NCBI GenBank assembly: GCA_916613615.1
Contig: OU744725.1
Span: 63,496,575-63,560,574 of the forward strand
Reading direction: 5' to 3'
DNA length: 64,000 bases
DNA from: Steromphala cineraria
Lineage: Eukaryota > Mollusca > Gastropoda > Trochida > Trochidae
The translations under genes and the position numbers were made by a program. The notes below the pieces were generated by a model that was given only the letters and a program-made list of their open reading frames with translations, did no database searches and had not been told where the DNA came from. Below are positions 1-12,900 of this stretch, one piece after another. Position 1 is the first letter of the stretch. Every line of letters begins with the position of its first letter.

Positions 1-626
1 TTTTGCAACTTTGAAAATTTTAGTGGGTAAGAGTTATGCCCCTTGATTAAGCGATTTCATCAAATATTGGGAAAACCGTGGAATTTTTGGACCAACTTAT
101 GTCGTTCGAAATGATCTCAGCTACATTTTGATATGCCACAACCCTACTTTTGGTGACTTTGATGACTTGGAATTCTTGCGCGTTGAGGGTTACGAGGCTT
201 GAATAAGTGCGATTACGCCCAAATTAGCGAAAACCGGCACTTTTTTGGTCTTCGGAAATTGATAAAAGTTCTTCGTGATGGTCCCAGGAGCAATTAGATG
301 GGTCACAACCCTATTTTTGCAACTTTGAAAATTTTAGTGGGTAAGAGTTATGCCCCTTGATTAAGCGATTTCATCAAATATTGGGAAAACCGTCGCTTTT
401 TTGGAATTTTTGGACCAACTTATGTTGTTCGAAATGATCTCAGCTACATTTTGATATGCCACAACCCTACTTTTGGTGACTTTGATGACTTGGAATTCTT
501 GCGCGTTGAGGGTTACGAGGCTTGAATAAGTGCGATTACGCCCAAATTAGCGAAAACCGGCACTTTTTTGGTCTTCGGAAATGGATAAAAGTTCTTCGTG
601 ATGGTCCCAGGAGCAATTAGATGGGT

Positions 627-949
627 CACAACCCTATTTTTGCAACTTTGAAAATTTTAGTGGGTAAGAGTTATGCCCCTTGATTAAGCGATTTCATCAA
701 ATATTGGGAAAACCGTCGCTTTTTTGGAATTTTTGGACCAACTTATGTCGTTCGAAATGATCTCAGCTACATTTTGATATGCCACAACCCTACTTTTGGT
801 GACTTTGATGACTTGGAATTCTTGCGCGTTGAGGGTTACGAGGCTTAAATAAGTGCGATTACGCCCAAATTAGCGAAAACCGGCACTTTTTTGGTCTTCG
901 GAAATGGATAAAAGTTCTTCGTGATGGTCCCAGGAGCAATTAGATGGGT
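627..949. repeat. Representative satellite monomer, a diverged dimer of 156-bp and 167-bp halves
   Basis: The word CACAACCCTA occurs twice per monomer, here at 627 and 783 (next monomer at 950), so the spacing alternates 156 and 167 bp. The halves align along their length: CACAACCCTATTTTTG with CACAACCCTACTTTTGG; CCTTGATTAAGCGATT with GCTTGAATAAGTGCGATT; GAAAACCGTCGCTTTTTTGG with GAAAACCGGCACTTTTTTGG; GTCGTTCGAAATGATCTCAG with GTTCTTCGTGATGGTCCCAG. The unit therefore arose by dimerisation of a shorter, roughly nucleosome-sized repeat before the present array amplified. Confidence 0.85.
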
Positions 950-3900
950 CACAACCCTATTTTTGCAACTTTGAAAATTTTAGTGGGTAAGAGTTATGCC
1001 CCTTGATTAAGCGATTTCATCAAATATTGGGAAAACCGTCGCTTTTTTGGAATTTTTGGACCAACTTATGTCGTTCGAAATGATCTCAGCTACATTTTGA
1101 TATGCCACAACCCTACTTTTGGTGACTTTGATGACTTGGAATTCTTGCGCGTTGAGGGTTACGAGGCTTGAATAAGTACGATTACGCCCAAATTAGCGAA
1201 AACCGGCACTTTTTTGGTCTTCGGAAATGGATAAAAGTTCTTCGTGATGGTCCCAGGAGCAATTAGATGGGTCACAACCCTAATTTTGCAACTTTGAAAA
1301 TTTTAGTGGGTAAGAGTTATGCCCCTTGATTAAGCGATTTCATCAAATATTGGGAAAACCGTCGCTTTTTTGGAATTTTTGGACCAACTTATGTCGTTCG
1401 AAATGATCTCAGCTACATTTTGATATGCCACAACCCTACTTTTGGTGACTTTGATGACTTGGAATTCTTGCGCGTTGAGGGTTACGAGGCTTGAATAAGT
1501 GCGATTACGTCCAAATTAGCGAAAACCGGCACTTTTTTGGTCTTCGGAAATGGATAAAAGTTCTTCGTGATGGTCCCAGGAGCAATTAGATGGGTCACAA
1601 CCCTATTTTTGCAACTTTGAAAATTTTAGTGGGTAAGAGTTATGCCCCTTGATTAAGCGATTTCATCAAATATTGGGAAAACCGTCGCTTTTTTGGAATT
1701 TTTGGACCAACTTATGTCGTTCGAAATGATCTCAGCTACATTTTGATATGCCACAACCCTACTTTTGGTGACTTTGATGACTTGGAATTCTTGCGCGTTG
1801 AGGGTTACGAGGCTTGAATAAGTGCGATTACGCCCAAATTAGCGAAAACCGGCACTTTTTTGGTCTTCGGAAATGGATAAAAGTTCTTCGTGATGGTCCC
1901 AGGAGCAATTAGATGGGTCACAACCCTATTTTTGCAACTTTGAAAATTTTAGTGGGTAAGAGTTATGCCCCTTGATTAAGCGATTTCATCAAATATTGGG
2001 AAAACCGTCGCTTTTTTTGGAATTTTTGGACCAACTTATGTCGTTCGAAATGATCTCAGCTACATTTTGATATGCCACAACCCTACTTTTGGTGACTTTG
2101 ATGACTTGGAATTCTTGCGCGTTGAGGGTTACGAGGCTTGAATAAGTGCGATTACGCCCAAATTAGCGAAAACCGGCACTTTTTTGGTCTTCGGAAATGG
2201 ATAAAAGTTCTTCGTGATGGTCCCAGGAGCAATTAGATGGGTCACAACCCTATTTTTGCAACTTTGAAAATTTTAGTGGGTAAGAGTTATGCCCCTTGAT
2301 TAAGCGATTTCATCAAATATTGGGAAAACCGTCGCTTTTTTGGAATTTTTGGACCAACTTATGTCGTTCGAAATGATCTCAGCTACATTTTGATATGCCA
2401 CAACCCTACTTTTGGTGACTTTGATGACTTGGAATTCTTGCGCGTTGAGGGTTACGAGGCTTGAATAAGTGCGATTACGCCCAAATTAGCGAAAACCGGC
2501 ACTTTTTTGGTCTTCGGAAATGGATAAAAGTTCTTCGTGATGGTCCCAGGAGCAATTAGATGGGTCACAACCCTATTTTTGCAACTTTGAAAATTTTAGT
2601 GGGTAAGAGTTATGCCCCTTGATTAAGCGATTTCATCAAATATTGGGAAAACCGTCGCTTTTTTGGAATTTTTGGTACAAATTATGTCGTTCGAAATGAT
2701 CTCAGCTCCATTTTGATATGCCACAACCCTACTTTTGGTGACTTTGATGACTTGGAATTCTTGCGCGTTGAGGGTTACGAGGCTTGAATAAGTACGATTA
2801 CGCCCAAATTAGCGAAAACCGGCACTTTTTTTGTCTTCGGAAATGGATAAAAGTTCTTCGTGATGGTCCCAGGAGCAATTAGATGGGTCACAACCCTATT
2901 TTTGCAACTTTGAAAATTTTAGTGGGTAAGAGTTATGCCCCTTGATTAAGCGATTTCATCAAATATTGGGAAAACCGTCGCTTTTTTGGAATTTTTGGAC
3001 CAACTTATGTCGTTCGAAATGATCTCAGCTACATTTTGATATGCCACAACCCTACTTTTGGTGACTTTGATGACTTGGAATTCTTGCGCGTTGAGGGTTA
3101 CGAGGCTTGAATAAGTGCGATTACGCCCAAATTAGCGAAAACCGGCACTTTTTTGGTCTTTGGAAATGGATAAAAGTTCTTCGTGATGGTCCCAGGAGCA
3201 ATTAGATGGGTCAAAACCCTATTTTTGCAACTTTGAAAATTTTAGTGGGTAAGAGTTATGCCCCTTGATTAAGCGATTTCATCAAATATTGGGAAAACCG
3301 TCGCTTTTTTTGAATTTTTGGACCAACTTATGTCGTTCGAAATGATCTCAGCTACATTTTGATATGCCACAACCCTACTTTTGGTGACTTTGATGACTTG
3401 GAATTCTTGCGCGTTGAGGGTTACGAGGCTTGAATAAGTGCGATTACGCCCAAATTAGCGAAAACCGGCACTTTTTTGGTCTTCGGAAATGGATAAAAGT
3501 TCTTCGTGATGGTCCCAGGAGCAATTAGATGGGTCACAACCCTATTTTTGCAACTTTGAAAATTTTAGTGGGTAAGAGTTATGCCCCTTGATTAAGCGAT
3601 TTCATCAAATATTGGGAAAACCGTCGCTTTTTTGGAATTTTTGGACCAACTTATGTCGTTCGAAATGATCTCAGCTACATTTTGATATGCCACAACCCTA
3701 CTTTTGGTGACTTTGATGACTTGGAATTCTTGCGCGTTGAGGGTTACGAGGCTTGAATAAGTGCGATTACGCCCAAATTAGCGAAAACCGGCACTTTTTT
3801 GGTCTTCGGAAATGGATAAAAGTTCTTCGTGATGGTCCCAGGAGCAATTAGATGGGTCACAACCCTATTTTTGCAACTTTGAAAATTTTAGTGGGTAAGA

Positions 3901-6900
3901 GTTATGCCCCTTGATTAAGCGATTTCATCAAATATTGGGAAAACCGTCGCTTTTTTGGAATTTTTGGACCAACTTATGTCGTTCGAAATGATCTCAGCTA
4001 CATTTTGATATGCCACAACCCTACTTTTGGTGACTTTGATGACTTGGAATTCTTGCGCGTTGATGGTTACGAGGCTTGAATAAGTGCGATTACACCCAAA
4101 TTAGCGAAAACCGGCACTTTTTTGGTCTTCGGAAATGGATAAAAGTTCTTCGTGATGGTCCCAGGAGCAATTAGATGGGTCACAACCCTATTTTTGCAAC
4201 TTTGAAAATTTTAGTGGGTAAGAGTTATGCCCCTTGATTAAGCGATTTCATCAAATATTGGGAAAACCGTCGCTTTTTTGGAATTTTTGGACCAACTTAT
4301 GTCGTTCGAAATGATCTCAGCTACATTTTGATATACCACAACCCTACTTTTGGTGACTTTGATGACTTGGAATTCTTGCGCGTTGAGGGTTACGAGGCTT
4401 GAATAAGTGCGATTACGCCCAAATTAGCGAAAACCGGCACTTTTTTGGTCTTCGGAAATGGATAAAAGTTCTTCGTGATGGTCCCAGGAGCAATTAGATG
4501 GGTCACAACCCTATTTTTGCAACTTTGAAAATTTTAGTGGGTAAGAGTTATGCCCCTTGATTAAGCGATTTCATCAAATATTGGGAAAACCGTCGCTTTT
4601 TTGGAATTTTTGGACCAACTTATGTCGTTCGAAATGATCTCAGCTACATTTTGATATGCCACAACCCTACTTTTGGTGACTTTGATGACTTGGAATTCTT
4701 GCGCGTTGAGGGTTACGAGGCTTGAATAAGTGCGATTACGCCCAAATTAGCGAAAACCGGCACTTTTTTGGTCTTCGGAAATGGATAAAAGTTCTTCGTG
4801 ATGGTCCCAGGAGCAATTAGATGGGTCACAACCCTATTTTTGCAACTTTGAAAATTTTAGTGGGTAAGAGTTATGCCCCTTGATTAAGCGATTTCATCAA
4901 ATATTGGGAAAACCGTCGCTTTTTTGGAATTTTTGGACCAACTTATGTCGTTCGAAATGATCTCAGCTACATTTTGATATGCCACAACCCTACTTTTGGT
5001 GACTTTGATGACTTGGAATTCTTGCGCGTTGAGGGTTACGAGGCTTGAATAAGTGCGATTACGCCCAAATTAGCGAAAACCGGCACTTTTTTGGTCTTCG
5101 GAAATGGATAAAAGTTCTTCGTGATGGTCCCAGGAGCAATTAGATGGGTCACAACCCTATTTTTGCAACTTTGAAAATTTTAGTGGGTAAGAGTTATGCC
5201 CCTTGATTAAGCGATTTCATCAAATATTGGGAAAACCGTCGCTTTTTTGGAATTTTTGGACCAACTTATGTCGTTCGAAATGATCTCAGCTACATTTTGA
5301 TATGCCACAACCCTACTTTTGGTGACTTTGATGACTTGGAATTCTTGCGCGTTGAGGGTTACGAGGCTTGAATAAGTGCGATTACGCCCAAATTAGCGAA
5401 AACCGGCACTTTTTTGGTCTTCGGAAATGGATAAAAGTTCTTCGTGATGGTCCCAGGAGCAATTAGATGGGTCACAACCCTATTTTTGCAACTTTGAAAA
5501 TTTTAGTGGGTAAGAGTTATGCCCCTTGATTAAGCGATTTCATCAAATATTGGGAAAACCGTCGCTTTTTTGGAATTTTTGGACCAACTTATGTCGTTCG
5601 AAATGATCTCAGCTACATTTTGATATGCCACAACCCTACTTTTGGTGACTTTGATGACTTGGAATTCTTGCGCGTTGAGGGTTACGAGGCTTGAATAAGT
5701 GCGATTACGCCCAAATTAGCGAAAACCGGCACTTTTTTGGTCTTCGGAAATGGATAAAAGTTCTTCGTGATGGTCCCAGGAGCAATTAGATGGGTCACAA
5801 CCCTATTTTTGCAACTTTGAAAATTTTAGTGGGTAAGAGTTATGCCCCTTGATTAAGCGATTTCATCAAATATTGGGAAAACCGTCGCTTTTTTGGAATT
5901 TTTGGACCAACTTATGTCGTTCGAAATGATCTCAGCTACATTTTGATATGCCACAACCCTACTTTTGGTGACTTTGATGACTTGGAATTCTTGCGCGTTG
6001 AGGGTTACGAGGCTTGAATAAGTGCGATTACGCCCAAATTAGCGAAAACCGGCACTTTTTTGGTCTTCGGAAATGGATAAAAGTTCTTCGTGATGGTCCC
6101 AGGAGCAATTAGATGGGTCACAACCCTATTTTTGCAACTTTGAAAATTTTAGTGGGTAAGAGTTATGCCCCTTGATTAAGCGATTTCATCAAATATTGGG
6201 AAAACCGTCGCTTTTTTTGGAATTTTTGGACCAACTTATGTCGTTCGAAATGATCTCAGCTACATTTTGATATGCCACAACCCTACTTTTGGTGACTTTG
6301 ATGACTTGGAATTCTTGCGCGTTGAGGGTTACGAGGCTTGAATAAGTGCGATTACGCCCAAATTAGCGAAAACCGGCACTTTTTTTGGTCTTCGGAAATG
6401 GATAAAAGTTCTTCGTGATGGTCCCAGGAGCAATTAGATGGGTCACAACCCTATTTTTGCAACTTTGAAAATTTTAGTGGGTAAGAGTTATGCCCCTTGA
6501 TTAAGCGATTTCATCAAATATTGGGAAAACCGTCGCTTTTTTGGAATTTTTGGACCAACTTATGTCGTTCGAAATGATCTCAGCTACATTTTGATATGCC
6601 ACAACCCTACTTTTGGTGACTTTGATGACTTGGAATTCTTGCGCGTTGAGGGTTACGAGGCTTGAATAAGTGCGATTTACGCCCAAATTAGCGAAAACCG
6701 GCACTTTTTTGGTCTTCGGAAATGGATAAAAGTTCTTCGTGATGGTCCCCAGGAGCAATTAGATGGGTCACACACCCTATTTTTGCAACTTTGAAAATTT
6801 TAGTGGGTAAGAGTTATGCCCCTTGATTAAGCGATTTCATCAAATATTGGGAAAACCGTCGCTTTTTTTGGAATTTTTGGACCAACTTATGTCGTTCGAA

Positions 6901-9900
6901 ATGATCTCAGCTACATTTTGATATGCCACAACCCTACTTTTGGTGACTTTGATGACTTGGAATTCTTGCGCGTTGAGGGTTACGAGGCTTGAATAAGTGC
7001 GATTACGCCCAAATTAGCGAAAACCGGCACTTTTTTGGTCTTCGGAAATGGATAAAAGTTCTTCGTGATGGTCCCAGGAGCAATTAGATGGGTCACAACC
7101 CTATTTTTGCAACTTTGAAAATTTTAGTGGGTAAGAGTTATGCCCCTTGATTAAGCGATTTCATCAAATATTGGGAAAACCGTCGCTTTTTTGGAATTTT
7201 TGGACCAACTTATGTCGTTCGAAATGATCTCAGCTACATTTTGATATGCCACAACCCTACTTTTGGTGACTTTGATGACTTGGAATTCTTGCGCGTTGAG
7301 GGTTACGAGGCTTGAATAAGTGCGATTACGCCCAAATTAGCGAAAACCGGCACTTTTTTGGTCTTCGGAAATGGATAAAAGTTCTTCGTGATGGTCCCAG
7401 GAGCAATTAGATGGGTCACAACCCTATTTTTGCAACTTTGAAAATTTTAGTGGGTAAGAGTTATGCCCCTTGATTAAGCGATTTCATCAAATATTGGGAA
7501 AACCGTTGCTTTTTTGGAATTTTTGGACCAACTTATGTCGTTCGAAATGATCTCAGCTACATTTTGATATGCCACAACCCTACTTTTGGTGACTTTGATG
7601 ACTTGGAATTCTTGCGCGTTGAGGGTTACGAGGCTTGAATAAGTGCGATTACGCCCAAATTAGCGAAAACCGGCACTTTTTTGGTCTTCGGAAATGGATA
7701 AAAGTTCTTCGTGATGGTCCCAGGAGCAATTAGATGGGTCACAACCCTATTTTTGCAACTTTGAAAATTTTAGTGGGTAAGAGTTATGCCCCTTGATTAA
7801 GCGATTTCATCAAATATTGGGAAAACCGTTGCTTTTTTGGAATTTTTGGACCAACTTATGTCGTTCGAAATGATCTCAGCTACATTTTGATATGCCACAA
7901 CCCTACTTTTGGTGACTTTGATGACTTGGAATTCTTGCGCGTTGAGGGTTACGAGGCTTGAATAAGTGCGATTACGCCCAAATTAGCGAAAACCGGCACT
8001 TTTTTGGTCTTCGGAAATGGATAAAAGTTCTTCGTGATGGTCCCAGGAGCAATAAGATGGGTCACAACCCTATTTTTGCAACTTTGAAAATTTTAGTGGG
8101 TAAGAGTTATGCCCCTTGATTAAGCGATTTCATCAAATATTGGGAAAACCGTCGCTTTTTTGGAATTTTTGGACCAACTTATGTCGTTCGAAATGATCTC
8201 AGCTACATTTTGATATGCCACAACCCTACTTTTGGTGACTTTGATGACTTGGAATTCTTGCGCGTTGAGGGTTACGAGGCTTGAATAAGTGCGATTACGC
8301 CCAAATTAGCGAAAACCGGCACTTTTTTGGTCTTCGGAAATGGATAAAAGTTCTTCGTGATGGTCCCAGGAGCAATTAGATGGGTCACAACCCTATTTTT
8401 GCAACTTTGAAAATTTTAGTGGGTAAGAGTTATGCCCCTTGATTAAGCGATTTCATCAAATATTGGGAAAACCGTCGCTTTTTTGGAATTTTTGGACCAA
8501 CTTATGTCGTTCGAAATGATCTCAGCTACATTTTGATATGCCACAACCCTACTTTTGGTGACTTTGATGACTTGGAATTCTTGCGCGTTGAGGGTTACGA
8601 GGCTTGAATAAGTGCGATTACGCCCAAATTAGCGAAAACCGGCACTTTTTTGGTCTTCGGAAATGGATAAAAGTTCTTCGTGATGGTCCCAGGAGCAATT
8701 AGATGGGTCACAACCCTATTTTTGCAACTTTGAAAATTTTAGTGGGTAAGAGTTATGCCCCTTGATTAAGCGATTTCATCAAATATTGGGAAAACCGTCG
8801 CTTTTTTGGAATTTTTGGACCAACTTATGTCGTTCGAAATGATCTCAGCTACATTTTGATATGCCACAACCCTACTTTTGGTGACTTTGATGACTTGGAA
8901 TTCTTGCGCGTTGAGGGTTACGAGGCTTGAATAAGTGCGATTACGCCCAAATTAGCGAAAACCGGCACTTTTTTGGTCTTCGGAAATGGATAAAAGTTCT
9001 TCGTGATGGTCCCAGGAGCAATTAGATGGGTCACAACCCTATTTTTGCAACTTTGAAAATTTTAGTGGGTAAGAGTTATGCCCCTTGATTAAGCGATTTC
9101 ATCAAATATTGGGAAAACCGTCGCTTTTTTGGAATTTTTGGACCAACTTATGTCGTTCGAAATGATCTCAGCTACATTTTGATATGCCACAACCCTACTT
9201 TTGGTGACTTTGATGACTTGGAATTCTTGCGCGTTGAGGGTTACGAGGCTTGAATAAGTGCGATTACGCCCAAATTAGCGAAAACCGGCACTTTTTTGGT
9301 CTTTGGAAATGGATAAAAGTTCTTCGTGATGTCCCAGGAGCAATTAGATGGGTCACAACCCTATTTTTGCAACTTTGAAAATTTTAGTGGGTAAGAGTTA
9401 TGCCCCTTGATTAAGCGATTTCATCAAATATTGGGAAAACCGTCGCTTTTTTGGAATTTTTGGACCAACTTATGTCGTTCGAAATGATCTCAGCTACATT
9501 TTGATATGCCACAACCCTACTTTTGGTGACTTTGATGACTTGGAATTCTTGCGCGTTGAGGGTTACGAGGCTTGAATAAGTGCGATTACGCCCAAATTAG
9601 CGAAAACCGGCACTTTTTTGGTCTTCGGAAATGGATAAAAGTTCTTCGTGATGGTCCCAGGAGCAATTAGATGGGTCACAACCCTATTTTTGCAACTTTG
9701 AAAATTTTAGTGGGTAAGAGTTATGCCCCTTGATTAAGCGATTTCATCAAATATTGGGAAAACCGTCACTTTTTTGGAATTTTTGGACCAACTTATGTCG
9801 TTCGAAATGATCTCAGCTACATTTTGATATGCCACAACCCTACTTTTGGTGACTTTGATGACTTGGAATTCTTCCGCGTTGAGGGTTACGAGGCTTGAAT

Positions 9901-12900
9901 AAGTGCGATTACGCCCAAATTAGCGAAAACCGGCACTTTTTTGGTCTTCGGAAATGGATAAAAGTTCTTCGTGATGGTCCCAGGAGCAATTAGATGGGTC
10001 ACAACCCTATTTTTGCAACTTTGAAAATTTTAGTGGGTAAGAGTTATGCCCCTTGATTAAGCGATTTCATCAAATATTGGGAAAACCGTCGCTTTTTTGG
10101 AATTTTTGGACCAACTTATGTCGTTCGAAATTATCTCAGCTACATTTTGATATGCCACAACCCTACTTTTGGTGACTTTGATGACTTGGAATTCTTGCGC
10201 GTTGAGGGTTACGAGGCTTGAATAAGTGCGATTACGCCCAAATTAGCGAAAACCGGCACTTTTTTGGTCTTCGGAAATGGATAAAAGTTCTTCGTGATGG
10301 TCCCAGGAGCAATTAGATGGGTCACAACCCTATTTTTGCAACTTTGAAAATTTTAGTGGGTAAGAGTTATGCCCCTTGATTAAGCGATTTCATCAAATAT
10401 TGGGAAAACCGTCGCTTTTTTGGAATTTTTGGACCAACTTATGTCGTTCGAAATGATCTCAGCTACATTTTGATATGCCACAACCCTACTTTTGGTGACT
10501 TTGATGACTTGGAATTCTTGCGCGTTGAGGGTTACGAGGCTTGAATAAGTGCGATTACGCCCAAATTAGCGAAAACCGGCACTTTTTTGGTCTTCGGAAA
10601 TGGATAAAAGTTCTTCGTGATGGTCCCAGGAGCAATTAGATGGGTCACAACCCTATTTTTGCAACTTTGAAAATTTTAGTGGGTAAGAGTTATGCCCCTT
10701 GATTAAGCGATTTCATCAAATATTGGGAAAACCGTCGCTTTTTTGGAATTTTTGGACCAACTTATGTCGTTCGAAATGATCTCAGCTACATTTTGATATG
10801 CCACAACCCTACTTTTGGTGACTTTGATGACTTGGAATTCTTGCGCGTTGAGGGTTACGAGGCTTGAATAAGTGCGATTACGCCCAAATTAGCGAAAACC
10901 GGCACTTTTTTTGGTCTTCGGAAATGGATAAAAGTTCTTCGTGATGGTCCCAGGAGCAATTAGATGGGTCACAACCCTATTTTTGCAACTTTGAAAATTT
11001 TAGTGGGTAAGAGTTATGCCCCTTGATTAAGCGATTTCATCAAATATTGGGAAAACCGTTGCTTTTTTGGAATTTTTGGACCAACTTATGTCGTTCGAAA
11101 TGATCTCAGCTACATTTTGATATGCCACAACCCTACTTTTGGTGACTTTGATGACTTTGAATTCTTGCGCGTTGAGGGTTACAAGGCTTGAATAAGTGCG
11201 ATTACGCCCAAATTAGCGAAAACCGGCACTTTTTTGGTCTTCGGAAATGGATAAAAGTTCTTCGTGATGGTCCCAGGAGCAATTAGATGGGTCACAACCC
11301 TATTTTTGCAACTTTGAAAATTTTAGTTGGTAAGAGTTATGCCCCTTGATTAAGCGATTTCATCAAATATTGGGAAAACCGTCGCTTTTTTGGAATTTTT
11401 GGACCAACTTATGTCGTTCGAAATGATCTCAGCTACATTTTGATATGCCACAACCCTACTTTTGGTGACTTTGATGACTTGGAATTCTTGCGCGTTGAGG
11501 GTTACGAGGCTTGAATAAGTGCGATTACGCCCAAATTAGCGAAAACCGGCACTTTTTTGGTCTTCGGAAATGGATAAAAGTTCTTCGTGATGGTCCCAGG
11601 AGCAATTAGATGGGTCACAACCCTATTTTTGCAACTTTGAAAATTTTAGTGGGTAAGAGTTATGCCCCTTGATTAAGCGATTTCATCAAATATTGGGAAA
11701 ACCGTCGCTTTTTTGGAATTTTTGGACCAACTTATGTCGTTCGAAATGATCTCAGCTACATTTTGATATGCCACAACCCTACTTTTGGTGACTTTGATGA
11801 CTTGGAATTCTTGCGCGTTGAGGGTTACGAGGCTTGAATAAGTGCGATTACGCCCAAATTAGCGAAAACCGGCACTTTTTTGGTCTTCGGAAATGGATAA
11901 AAGTTCTTCGTGATGGTCCCAGGAGCAATTAGATGGGTCACAACCCTATTTTTGCAACTTTGAAAATTTTAGTGGGTAAGAGTTATGCCCCTTGATTAAG
12001 CGATTTCATCAAATATTGGGAAAACCGTCGCTTTTTTGGAATTTTTGGACCAACTTATGTCGTTCGAAATGATCTCAGCTACATTTTGATATGCCACAAC
12101 CCTACTTTTGGTGACTTTGATGACTTGGAATTCTTGCGCGTTGAGGGTTACGAGGCTTGAATAAGTGCGATTACGCCCAAATTAGCGAAAACCGGCACTT
12201 TTTTGGTCTTCGGAAATGGATAAAAGTTCTTCGTGATGGTCCCAGGAGCAATTAGATGGGTCACAACCCTATTTTTGCAACTTTGAAAATTTTAGTGGGT
12301 AAGAGTTATGCCCCTTGATTAAGCGATTTCATCAAATATTGGGAAAACCGTCGCTTTTTTGGAATTTTTGGACCAACTTATGTCGTTCGAAATGATCTCA
12401 GCTACATTTTGATATGCCACAACCCTACTTTTGGTGACTTTGATGACTTGGAATTCTTGCGCGTTGAGGGTTACGAGGCTTGAATAAGTGCGATTACGCC
12501 CAAATTAGCGAAAACCGGCACTTTTTTGGTCTTCGGAAATGGATAAAAGTTCTTCGTGATGGTCCCAGGAGCAATTAGATGGGTCACAACCCTATTTTTG
12601 CAACTTTGAAAATTTTAGTGGGTAAGAGTTATGCCCCTTGATTAAGCGATTTCATCAAATATTGGGAAAACCGTCGCTTTTTTGGAATTTTTGGACCAAC
12701 TTATGTCGTTCGAAATGATCTCAGCTACATTTTGATATGCCACAACCCTACTTTTGGTGACTTTGATGACTTGGAATTCTTGCGCGTTGAGGGTTACGAG
12801 GCTTGAATAAGTGCGATTACGCCCAAATTAGCGAAAACCGGCACTTTTTTGGTCTTCGGAAATGGATAAAAGTTCTTCGTGATGGTCCCAGGAGCAATTA

